Both the position numbers and the translations under genes were made by a program. Below are positions 1 through 8,663 of a stretch of DNA of 18,966 bases, in pieces. Each line of letters begins with the position of its first letter. The first letter of the stretch is position 1. The stretch is from Xanthoparmelia taractica (Eukaryota > Ascomycota > Lecanoromycetes > Lecanorales > Parmeliaceae), in assembly GCA_033085395.1 (NCBI GenBank), contig MU853213.1:6054-25019 (forward strand). The letters run 5' to 3'. The notes under the pieces are model-generated. The model searched no databases, was not told the origin of the DNA, and was given only the letters and a program-made list of their open reading frames with translations.

Positions 1-90
1 ATTTCGTTATTAAATATTTCGTTATTAAATATTTCGTTATTAAATATTTCGTTATTAAATATTTCGTTATTAAATATTTCGTTATTAAAT
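1..90. repeat. 15-bp tandem repeat, six perfect copies
   Basis: The unit ATTTCGTTATTAAAT is repeated six times with no mismatch. The array runs into the window edge, so the true copy number may be higher. It sits in AT-rich RIP-like DNA left of the retroelement. Perfect identity suggests expansion after the surrounding sequence had mutated. Confidence 0.97.
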
Positions 91-99
91 ATAAATAAT

Positions 100-158
100 T
101 CTTAGAATATTTCTTAGAATATTTCTTAGAATATTTCTTAGAATATTTCGTGAATATT
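100..158. repeat. 12-bp tandem repeat, four perfect copies plus a degenerate one
   Basis: The unit TCTTAGAATATT is repeated exactly at 100-147, and a diverged copy (TCGTGAATATT) follows at 148-158. It starts ten bases after the 15-bp array. Confidence 0.93.
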
Positions 159-337
159 TCTATTTAATATTAAGTGTCGAGTTACGATTCGTTTAGAAAG
201 TTAATTAGACTTTCTTTATAGTGTAAGAGTGATTATAAAAATATACGATATCGGGCTTATAACTATCAGCCTTAATATGAACGTGACTAAGTAGAAATAT
301 AATTAATTGAGTGACTATCTAAGTTCGTCTAGTAAGT
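159..337. other. AT-rich RIP-like flank left of the retroelement
   Basis: This stretch is rich in TpA and poor in CpA/TpG, like the element interior, but it lies outside the left LTR and target duplication. No reading frame or domain can be recognised. It is probably the remnant of an older mutated repeat into which the LTR element inserted. Confidence 0.5.
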
Positions 338-342
338 ATAAG
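338..342. repeat. Left target site duplication (ATAAG)
   Basis: The five bases ATAAG directly before the left LTR are repeated exactly at 7680-7684, directly after the right LTR. Five base pairs is the usual duplication made by Ty3/gypsy integrases. Confidence 0.9.
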
Positions 343-603
343 TGTAAGAGCGAAAGCACGTAGCGTAGACTAATAGAACTCGCTTAACTCGCTTGCTAGA
401 CTATAAGCTACGCAGCAAGAGCGAGTATCTAGTATACTTAACGAGAGTCTTAAATATTCGCGAATTTCCTTTTTCTTTCTTTCTTTTTTAATTATTAGTT
501 CACTTAATAATTTAGACGATTATTTTAATATCTACGTTTCTTAATCTCGCTAATTATTTAATTATTACGTAGTTTTATTAAAAAGAGATCTTATTATCTT
601 ATA
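343..603 (+). repeat. Left (5') LTR, 261 bp
   Basis: It starts TGTAAGAGCG and ends TTATA, which aligns with the terminal CTCACA of the right LTR, so the original ends were TG...CA. It aligns gap-free with 7419-7679. In the first 85 or so bases this copy keeps more C and G than the right LTR. From there to its inner end it is much more mutated. Confidence 0.95.
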
Positions 604-614
604 GTTCTAATAGC
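604..614 (+). other. Possible primer binding site next to the left LTR
   Basis: The primer binding site of an LTR element should begin at or near 604. The sequence GTTCTAATAGC does not begin with the TGG that would pair with a tRNA CCA end, even after allowing for RIP. Its reverse complement matches LTR positions 369-379 at 9 of 11 bases, which would fit self-priming as in Tf1-type elements. The match is short and the sequence is mutated, so this is a weak call. Confidence 0.25.
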
Positions 615-721
615 TTCGTTCGTATAAAGCTATTTAATTAGCTATAGCAAGTAACTCGCGAGTCGATTCTATTGATTTATGAAATAGAAACGTCTTATTT
701 TTAATTATTAGCGATGTTTTT

Positions 722-2044
722 AGTTAAATAAACGAAGATAATAGTTATAAAGACGACTCTCGTTAAAATACGCCTACTTCGTAATTAAGTTATTAAGATA
801 TTAATTATAATATCAATACGAATTTTATTAACACGGTCGACGAAAATAATAATCGATAGAGTATCGTATTTAATAACTCTATATTAATAGACGAAGATTC
901 TCGCCTCGCAGACTTAATATAAATTTAACGTTTTCGACTCTTAAAGCTTAATATTAAGAAGTAATTAATTATCGAAAAACTTAAGTTAATCGAAATATAG
1001 AATATATAAGAATATCGCCGCGAGCATAGCGACGATTATTATCGCGATGCGAGTCGCAAAAAGATAAGCGTTATTAAAGTGCCTAACATGTAATATCTTA
1101 ATAATTATAACTCGGCGATTATATTTATTCGGGATTACGAAAATTATATCGTCTCGATATCTCGTATCGACTTTCGAACGAATAAAGAAAAGACTCGCTA
1201 ATCTTTTATTCTCTTAGTCGATACTAAGAAGTAGATTTAAAAAAATACTCGAAATGCTATTCTACGTGATATCGATGAATCTAGCTAAAAGAAGTATAAG
1301 AAGTAATATTTAAATTAAATTCGTAATTTAGCTATTAAGTTTTATAATATAAATTATTAGTTAATTAAAGTAATTATAAGAGACTAATAATCGATTATAA
1401 GCTTTAATAATTATCTTATCACGCTATAATCGCAGCGAGATTATTATATAATCGACGCAAAACGTATAAAAACTTTATAAGATAGAATAATAGAGAAAAT
1501 TTCTCTAAAAGTAATAAAGAAGGTAACTTAATCTATTATCTATATCGTATTATTATAATAATATTAAGATATCGAGTAAAGACTACGAAGAATAAAAAAG
1601 CTATTTACTTTAGATAAGACTCGTTTTAATAATAAGATAAGTAATTAGAGAAGTAGTAATTAATAGTATATAAAGCTTAAGAGATAGTATATTAAGAATC
1701 AAAAGAATTAAAAGAAGAGATCGTTCTCTTCGGCGTTCTAAGATTAAAAGTCTACGCGAATTAAATTCGAAGATAACAATTCTAATATTAAGTATAAAAG
1801 ATCTCTTTCTAAGATTTAATGCTTTAATTATAAGTAGTTAAAATATTATAAGAATACGTCTAAATATCTAAACTATATTACGAGTAATAAAATACGTAAT
1901 TAAAATCTTAATAAGAGAAAAGATAAAGTTTAATACTCGTCGCTATAGTATTAAATACGTTATTTATTAAGCGACGACCTCGCTCTTTATTATTAAGAGG
2001 CGAAATCGCTATATTAAGAGATAAGCGTAATATTATCGCTTTGA
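722..2044 (+). pseudogene. gag: gag remnant with CCHC zinc knuckle
   Basis: Frame 2 shows protein-like composition interrupted by TAA/TAG codons, from about 722 (true start not identifiable) to a TGA at 2042-2044. Near its end, at 1820-1861, the spacing of a retroviral CX2CX4HX4C zinc knuckle is visible. Its first Cys is kept, the second Cys and the His both read Tyr, and the last Cys position reads Ser. Cys-to-Tyr and His-to-Tyr are what TpG-to-TpA and CpA-to-TpA changes produce. In life Gag would form the particle shell and package RNA. The frame is offset by -1 relative to pol, suggesting pol was made by frameshifting or a second start. Confidence 0.72.
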
Positions 2045-4551
2045 TAAATATAGATAACGAGAAAATCTTTATATCGCAATTCTTTATTAAGAAGATATAA
2101 ATTTTTAAATCTAAATATATATTAATTATAATACGTGCTATTAATAATTATTAAATATTCTCGTATAAAATATATAATCTAGTATTTAATCTCGTAGATA
2201 GTCGAGAAAGAAAGTAAAAGTAAATCTTAAAGACGTATATCGTGAATATACGAGAATACGATCTTATTCTTAATTTTCCTTGAATTTATAATATTAATTC
2301 TAATATTTATTAACGCGAGTAGCTTTAAATTTATCGCGACTTTCTCGTGAGTAATAAGAAGTAAGAGAATATCGCAATAATAGATATCGAATAATTTACG
2401 TTATTAACTAATGTAGTAGCTACGTATAATTTAAGATAAGCGTATATCGCACTCTTATATTAGATCTTATTCGAAAGTAATAAGAATAGCTACGACAAAG
2501 CTATGCGATGTAACGTTACGTAGCTAGATAACTCTGGCGTGTCTAATTAGCTAGAGTGCGTGTTAGAAGTCTTTTTAGAAGAGCTATCTAATAGTCTTAA
2601 CACGCATAATTAAGTTAAGCACTTTATAAATCTACTATTTAATAAGCTACTTAAGAGCGATTTAATTTATAATATATTATATAATAAGCTCGTAGCGATT
2701 AGGGATTATTTGAATAATACGCTTAAGAAGAAGTGAATTCGACTCTTAAATAATTAGATTAACTCGTCGATATTATTTATTAAGAAAGTAAATAACTCGC
2801 TACGACTTTATATCGACTATTAAAAGCTTAATAAGATAATTATTAAAAATAATTACTCGTTATTACTACTTTTAGAAATCTTAAAAAGATTTATATATAC
2901 GAAGTATTTTATTAAGATTAATATTTATAACGCGTATTATAGAATACGAGTGCGAAAGAAAAACGAGTGAAAAATCGTTTTTCGAACTCGCTATAATTAA
3001 TTTAAGTATTAAATAATATCTTTTAATCTCGTAAATACTTTCGTAATCTTTTAAGCTTATATAAATAAAGCACTTAAGTTATATATCGATATCTTCTATA
3101 TAATATATTTAAATAATGTACTAATTTATTCTAAGACGAAAGATTTATATTAAAAATATATATATAAGATACTACGTGCACTATTAGAGCATTAACTCTA
3201 TGCGAAGTTATCGAAATATACTTTTAATCGTAGCGAGATTATCTTCTTAAGATTCGTAATAAATTAGCGTAATATTTAAATAAAGTTATCGCGTATTAAG
3301 ACTATTATTAAGTAACTCGAATTAGAGTCTACTAAGAATATATTAGTCTTCTTAGAATTCGTAGACTTCTATCGACGATTCGTAAGGGGTTTTTCGTAGA
3401 TAATTATATTTTTAATTAACTTAATTTAAGGAATAAAGAAAAACGAGATTAGATTATCTTTTATATTTAATAAGAAAGTATATAAGACTTTTAAAATACT
3501 TAAGCGAGTGTTTATTATAGTATTTATCTTAAAGCACTATAATTAAAAAGTATCGCTTATTATAAAAATCGATGTTTTTAAAGTAAATATAAATAATATA
3601 CTTAGTTAGAAGAGCAAGAACGAACAATAATATCGTATTACGTTCTTTAGCTATAAGTTTAAAGAAATTAAGTCTCGCTAAGATATATATAATAAAAAGT
3701 TATATACGATTATATTAGACTTTAAGAATTAAAGATATTACTTATAGAATAATAAGTATCTTATTCGTGTGATCTTAGATTATAATAATCTACGTTATTT
3801 TATAACGATAAAAGAGCTTAATATAAAGTAGATTTATTAAGCTAAAAAGTTAGCTACGTTTAACTTTATAATTAAATATTATAAAAAAAAACTTAATTTT
3901 ATAGATATATTATTAAAGAGATCTAATATTATTAAATCGAATAATAGCGAGAATAATAATAATAATTTTCTTTCTATCTTGCGAAATAAGCTTCGTAATC
4001 GAGAATATTAATTTAATTTATAGAAACGCAATAGCGTATCTATTATAATTAAACTTATAACATTAACGAAGTAATTAAACGATATTATTATTATAGATAT
4101 CTAAGTTATAAACTTAAATAAGAGAGTGCTCGATAGATAAATATATATTCTAGATATTGCGATATCGTTTCAACTTCTAATTTATTAGATTTTAAAGTCG
4201 AAGAGATTCTATTTAAAATTACGAGAATTAATAATAATATAGTTACTTAAATTATAACGTAAGAACGCTTTTATTATTAATAAGAAGTAGCGCTAGAGAT
4301 ACGCTATTAAGTAGAATAAGCTTTCGAATTAGAGAATCGATAAGAATAAACTATTATATCGTAATTTCGCAATCTATATTTTTAATAATTCTACTATAAA
4401 GAAAGAGATTCTTCGTATAAATTATAATAATTTTAATGCTAGATATTTCTCGCGTAAACGCATTAAAGAAAATATTAAATTTAAATATTATTAATTAGAT
4501 ATAATAATCGAAATAGCGAACTATATTCGCACTTACCTCGATTATTAATAA

Positions 4552-4866
4552 ATGCGAGTTTATTATTATAAGTCTTATAACGAGTTAATATTAATCTTAC
4601 TAGACGATATAAATTTATTTCACACTATAATAATAAACTTTATTATAGATCTATTATCTGCGAGGGATTTATATATTAATAAGACTTATAATATTATCTT
4701 AATTTTAATAGATAAACTTACGAAGTACGTAATATATATAGTAATTACAAAAGATTTAAAAGTAGATAGACTTATTAATATTATATGGCGGGAGTTTATA
4801 TTATTGCGTAATATAATACGAAACTTAATTTTAGATCGAGGCTTACTATTTATAAATAAGTTCTAA
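4552..4866 (+). pseudogene. Longest surviving open fragment: integrase core
   Basis: This 104-codon run is part of the pol remnant, not a separate gene. It matches the rve-type integrase catalytic core of chromoviruses: a NFIIDL segment where DFI.DLP is expected, then LIDKLTKY, then LILDRG followed by F.NKF. The stop falls at the Trp expected after the last Phe (TGG to TAA), and integrase homology continues in the same frame to about 5060. Confidence 0.9.
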
Positions 4867-5520
4867 ATAACGCTATATTAATACTTAAGTATAAAGCGTA
4901 GACTTAGTACTGCGTTTTATTCTTAAATAGATAATTAGATTAATAGATAAAACCAAGTTCTCGAATATTACTTACGAGTATATTATAATTATAAGTAAGA
5001 TAATTAACTCGAAATATTATTAATAACTACGTTCGTATATAATAATAGCATTTATATAAGCATAAATAAAATCTTATAAGAATTACTAATAAGATATATA
5101 ATAGATTTAGAAAATACTTCTAAGAATAAGATCTTAAAGAGGAAACTATCGCTTATTATAGAGCGAATAGAATAATTACGAGATATTAAATCGTATTTAA
5201 AAGAACTATAAAAGCGAGTTACGAATTAATAAGTAAAGTATTATAATAGTAATTATAAGACTATTGCTTTTTAAAAGAGAGATAAAGTGCTATTGCGAAG
5301 CTTAAATATATATATCTCGCGATTAAAGAAGAAACTTAATTATAGATAGCTTAAATCTTTCGAAGTACTCGAGAAAATAAACACGTAGACTTATAAATTA
5401 AATCTTTCTACTAAATATAAGAGAATTTATTTTATATTTTATATATTATTATTAAAGTCGTAATATTCGCGAGATAATAATTTAAAGTTATAAATAATCT
5501 TAATTAATAAAAAAGAGAAG

Positions 5521-5650
5521 TAAGAGATTGAAAGAGTATTAGATAAAAGAATTTATAAGAGCGAAACTAAGTATTTTATTAATTAAAAAGACTTCTTATC
5601 TTATAAAGCTTTGTAAGAATTAATAAAGTACTTCGAAAACGTTAAAAATG
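5521..5650 (+). pseudogene. Chromodomain remnant at the C-terminus of pol
   Basis: Frame 1 reads EIERVLDKR, then Y.INxKDF with the expected Trp lost, and ends FENVKN. This is the core of the chromodomain at the end of chromovirus integrases, which targets insertion to chromatin carrying histone marks such as methylated H3K9. Two Trp positions and at least one Gln position now read as stops. Confidence 0.85.
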
Positions 5651-5655
5651 TAATT

Positions 5656-6789
5656 AAGAACTTCGAGTGAGTGAAGAAGTTATATAAGTTAATATCTAAG
5701 ATAAAGTAAAAAACGTAATTATTATAAAGAGTTAAAAAGCGAGAGAGATTATAAAAGAAAAGATAATAATAATAATAGAGAGCTCGTAGATAATTTATTT
5801 TAACTCGTAAATTAGATATATATAACTATTCTTAACTCGAAGACTTATATATATATAATAATCTAACGCGTCGAAGCGCTTTATATAACGAAAAAAACGA
5901 TAATTATAAGAATTACACTTAAATCTAATTATAATATTACTTAGCATTAATTAAAACGTTCTTTTAAGATAAAAAGTAGATATTTTTATTAAAAATAATT
6001 ATTAATAAGCGAAAGAGAATAGCGATAGAGAAAGAAGAAGTAGCGATAGCGTTATAAGCGCGTAAGACGTCTATTTCTATTAATTAAACTCTTAAATTTA
6101 TAAGTTAAGATTATTTTACTCTCTTATATAGCGAGGCGAGAACGAATAAATAAAAAAGTAATTATAGTTGTAAATATCGTAATTTAGTGATAAAGAAATA
6201 AGAGATCTAGCACGTAAACGTATCTATTATAGAAATAGCGACTATATTTGCGCTAACGAGAGTTAATAGAAGATATAAGATATATCGCGATCTAATTACG
6301 CGTAAGAGCGCGAATATAACGAAGATAAATAACTTCGTATACGTTAGCGAAATTCTTTAATAAAATATTACTCTTTTTCTCGTAATTAATATATATTTAA
6401 TAAAAAAACGAGAGCGAATATAGCTACTTTTCTCGTTAGCTAAGTATCTCTTTAAAGCGATCTCGAATATTTATAAGTAGAAGTAGAAGCGAGAGTAGAA
6501 GTTAAAATAAAAGCGAGAATAGAAGCGAGAGTAAAAGTAGAAGCGAAAATAGACGTAAGAGTAGAAGCAGAGACGACGATAGAGATAGCTACACCTTATA
6601 TTAATCGAGAATCTCGCATTGCTATGTATTAACTTATTAGATAATCTAATAAAGCGCTTATTAAGATCGCGACGACGGGAAATTAAGAGAGCGAATATTA
6701 TTAATATAATTAATATACTTCTTATAAAGATCGTCTTCTTTTTCGTAGTTAACTACGTATATTTAATAAGCTCTTACGTATAGCTAGAA
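5656..6789 (+). pseudogene. Possible extra coding region downstream of pol
   Basis: Frame 1 continues after the chromodomain with protein-like composition, broken mainly by TAA/TAG codons as in pol. A TGA at 5668-5670 may be the true end of pol or a mutated Trp. Around 6476-6575 the frame would encode a low-complexity segment rich in Lys, Arg, Glu and Gln. No known domain is recognisable. It may be a C-terminal extension, a third ORF of the element, or chance. Confidence 0.35.
6476..6575. repeat. Degenerate AAGCGAGAGTAG-type short repeats
   Basis: Irregular repeats of about 6-12 bp built from GAAGTA and GAAGCGAGAGTA occur in the 3' part of the element. In frame 1 they read as alternating Lys/Arg/Glu codons and TAG/TAA codons, the latter probably former CAG/CAA. 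Confidence 0.75.
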
Positions 6790-7092
6790 AATATCGCGAA
6801 GAGCTTTTAAAGTAGAGCAAAGTATCTCTTAAGATACTTATTATAAGTGAAGTTAATTTAGCTAAGCGACTTTTAATCTTCTTTAATTATCACTTTAACT
6901 AATATATACGCCTCGCTATTATAATAATACGTAGCTCGCTATCGTAATATTACGCTAGAAATAGTAAAAGACTAAATAATAGATAATAAGAAAAGTCTAG
7001 CACTTACTATTAATATTATTATTGATATTATTATTATTATTAGAAAAGAAAGCAAGTAAGATTTTTATATCTTACTAGCGTAATTTTCGCGC

Positions 7093-7225
7093 TATTACAA
7101 TAATAGAATAATAACGTATTACAATACAATAATAGCGATAATAGTATATTACAATAACGATAATAGCGTATTATAATGAAATAATAGCGATAATAGCATA
7201 TTACAATAAGATAATAGCGAGCACG
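7093..7225. repeat. Five irregular ATTACAATAATAGCGATAATAG-type repeats
   Basis: Units of about 22-31 bp begin with ATTACAATA or a close variant near 7093, 7117, 7147, 7169 and 7198. They lie just upstream of the polypurine tract, probably in the 3' untranslated part of the element. Unlike most of the element they keep several CpA dinucleotides. Confidence 0.8.
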
Positions 7226-7403
7226 TATTCTATTAATCAAGACAACGATATTCGTAGCCGCGCTATTACGATTTTAGTAAATATATATATTAAAATAATT
7301 AAGATAGACTAGACGTAAGTAGTCTAGAATTAATAGCGTAGCACGCTCGCAAGCACTTAATTGTAATACGTAGTTATAATAAGATTTAGAGACTAAATCT
7401 TTT

Positions 7404-7414
7404 AAGAAGAAAAG
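7404..7414 (+). other. Polypurine tract candidate
   Basis: The purine run AAGAAGAAAAG ends four bases before the right LTR. This is where plus-strand DNA synthesis is primed in LTR retroelements. Position and composition fit; the exact extent is uncertain because of mutation. Confidence 0.6.
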
Positions 7415-7418
7415 TAAT

Positions 7419-7679
7419 TATAAGGGCGAAAGTATATAGCGTAAATTAATAGAACTCGCTTAACTCGCTTATTAGACTATAAGTTACGTAGTAAAAGTAA
7501 GTATCTAATATACTTGACGGGAGTCTGAAATACTCGCGAATCTTCTTTTTCTTTCTTTCTTCCTTAGCTATTAGTTCACTTAATAATTCAAACGATTATC
7601 CTAGTATCTACGTTCCTCAACCTCGCTAATTACCTAGCTACTACGCAGCTCCATTGAAAAGAGGCCTTGCTACCTCACA
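7419..7679 (+). repeat. Right (3') LTR, 261 bp
   Basis: It aligns gap-free with the left LTR and ends CTCACA just before the ATAAG duplication. Its outer (right) two thirds are much better preserved than the same part of the left LTR. Its inner 85 or so bases are more mutated than the left copy. It therefore marks the gradient from mutated to normal DNA. Confidence 0.96.
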
Positions 7680-7684
7680 ATAAG
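7680..7684. repeat. Right target site duplication (ATAAG)
   Basis: An exact copy of the pentamer at 338-342. It fixes the right end of the element at 7679. Confidence 0.9.
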
Positions 7685-8092
7685 TCTATCTAGAATAGTG
7701 GCAAAATGCCAAGAATGCTTAGTCATCCACGCTAGTGCGGGGAATGCTAAACTCCTATTGGCTGCAAGTAAATAGATGAACTTCTGTGCTACCAACAGCC
7801 TATCAGGGCTGACATTTGCTATGTGAAACTCAAAGGGTATTCAAACCTGCAGATTGTTACACGACATTCGAATTCTGTCATTTATCATGTCGCACCTCGT
7901 CCTTACCCGAATACGTCGAGCTAAGCAGACATATCTTTGTCCACGACAGAATGACACCAACATACAGTTCTCTCATAGCCAACAGAACTCTCTATATGGA
8001 GACTCGGAGTCTTGATAAGAGAGCTAGCTTACGAGTCTTGAAAGTTGTAAAAAGACGGACATGGAAAACCGTAAATGCGTAGGGTAGTGGAT

Positions 8093-8146
8093 GGGAGTAA
8101 GAGAGGCGGGAGTAAGAGAGGCGGGAGTAAGAGAGGCGGGAGTAAG
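8093..8146. repeat. 15-bp minisatellite, 3.6 copies
   Basis: The unit GGGAGTAAGAGAGGC is repeated exactly at 8093-8107, 8108-8122 and 8123-8137, then partially to 8146. No function is apparent. Confidence 0.95.
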
Positions 8147-8493
8147 GCCTGCAGGTGCTCTGGGGCCTATCATACGAGATGTCGTAAGTAGGTGCTTGTG
8201 AAGTGGGTTCGGCGCTTTTGAGGAAAGTGCGGGCATGGAAAGGGGGAGGGGATGTTGGCTTGGTTAAGATGCAGAAGATATAATGATACATTTGTCCAAT
8301 GTAGAGATGGCTCGTCGCTCAGTCGTGATGGACCTCGTCGATTGTCAGATCCTTAAGCAGCACCATCTATGACATAAGGTAGTGTCCTGATCAGAAAGTT
8401 CTATAGCAGAAGGCCAGCCCTAATCTAGCCGAAATCAGAAGGTTAGGGTCGGCGGAATCCGTTCCGTCTATTTACGAAGCCCTGCTCTATCCC

Positions 8494-8663
8494 TCCTCAA
8501 CACCAAAGCTTCTTTTTCTCTTTTGCTTGTCTTCACTCTCATTCTCCTTCTTGCCCTTCATCTAGCACCCATGTTGAAGGTCTCTGACTATTTCACCATG
8601 AACACTCTTCCCTAACCCTCCCTTCTCCCAACCCAATCTCACAACCCCACCCACCGCCACATC
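8494..8663 (+). promoter_or_regulatory. CT-rich promoter / 5' leader of the Cys/His-rich gene
   Basis: The + strand is strongly pyrimidine-rich from about 8494 to the start codon, as is common at fungal promoters and transcription starts. Inside it, ATG at 8571 opens a 14-codon upstream frame closed by TAA at 8613-8615. If transcribed, this upstream frame could reduce translation of the main gene. Confidence 0.6.
8571..8615 (+). other. Possible upstream ORF, 14 codons
   Basis: ATG at 8571 is followed by 13 sense codons and TAA at 8613-8615, 48 bases before the proposed main start. A second ATG (8598) lies in the same frame. Whether the transcript begins upstream of it cannot be seen from DNA. 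Confidence 0.4.

Larger units (their letters stand above)
2045..5655 (+). pseudogene. pol: pol remnant: PR-RT-RNaseH-IN-chromodomain
   Basis: Frame 1 carries every expected domain without a frame break. A protease-like ID...FISQ segment lies at about 2050-2090. Reverse transcriptase spans about 2761-3360; its YLDD box reads YLNN (3106-3117) and the motif A Asp reads Asn (2920-2922). RNase H lies at about 3560-3960. The integrase zinc-binding region is at 4381-4545, with its His and Cys positions changed to Tyr. The integrase core spans 4552-5060: first Asp reads Asn (4636-4638), second Asp kept in DRG (4834-4836), and the Glu position reads Asn (4942-4944). The integrase C-terminus lies at about 5281-5430 and the chromodomain at 5521-5650. 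In-frame stops are mainly TAA and TAG. No enzyme encoded here could be active. Confidence 0.93.
343..7679 (+). mobile_element. Complete RIP-inactivated Ty3/gypsy chromovirus (LTR retrotransposon)
   Basis: This is a 7337-bp element with two 261-bp LTRs that align without gaps, a 5-bp target duplication, gag in frame 2 (about 722-2044) and pol in frame 1 (about 2045-5655). Pol domains run protease, reverse transcriptase, RNase H, integrase and chromodomain. That order, with a chromodomain after the integrase, defines the chromovirus branch of Ty3/gypsy. No open frame survives except a 104-codon piece of integrase. Stops are mostly TAA or TAG where Gln or Trp is expected, and TpA is enriched while CpA/TpG is nearly gone. 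These are the marks of RIP acting on a duplicated sequence during the sexual cycle. About 1.75 kb between the chromodomain and the right LTR remains only partly explained. Confidence 0.96.
7685..8663. other. Intergenic region with normal base composition
   Basis: Composition returns to normal immediately after the element. No coding region is convincing here: the short open frames lack domain features and biased composition. The stretch contains a 15-bp minisatellite (8093-8146), an imperfect inverted repeat (8412-8454) and, from about 8494, a CT-rich tract leading into the next gene. Confidence 0.7.

Noticed and set aside
1..158. Regular repeats considered as a CRISPR array
   Set aside because: Units are directly tandem with no spacers, and the genome is eukaryotic.
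7040..7240. Open frame of 66 codons on the minus strand, rich in Tyr, Ile and Leu
   Set aside because: It is the antisense reading of the AT-rich ATTACAATA repeats inside the retroelement; the composition is a by-product of the repeat.
7816..8082. 88-codon + strand frame
   Set aside because: No domain, no promoter-like leader, and it overlaps a minus-strand frame created by the minisatellite; probably chance.
8412..8454. CCCTAA at 8418-8423 and TTAGGG at 8443-8448, telomere-like
   Set aside because: Only one unit of each. They form the arms of an imperfect inverted repeat (10 of 13 bases), not a telomere tract.
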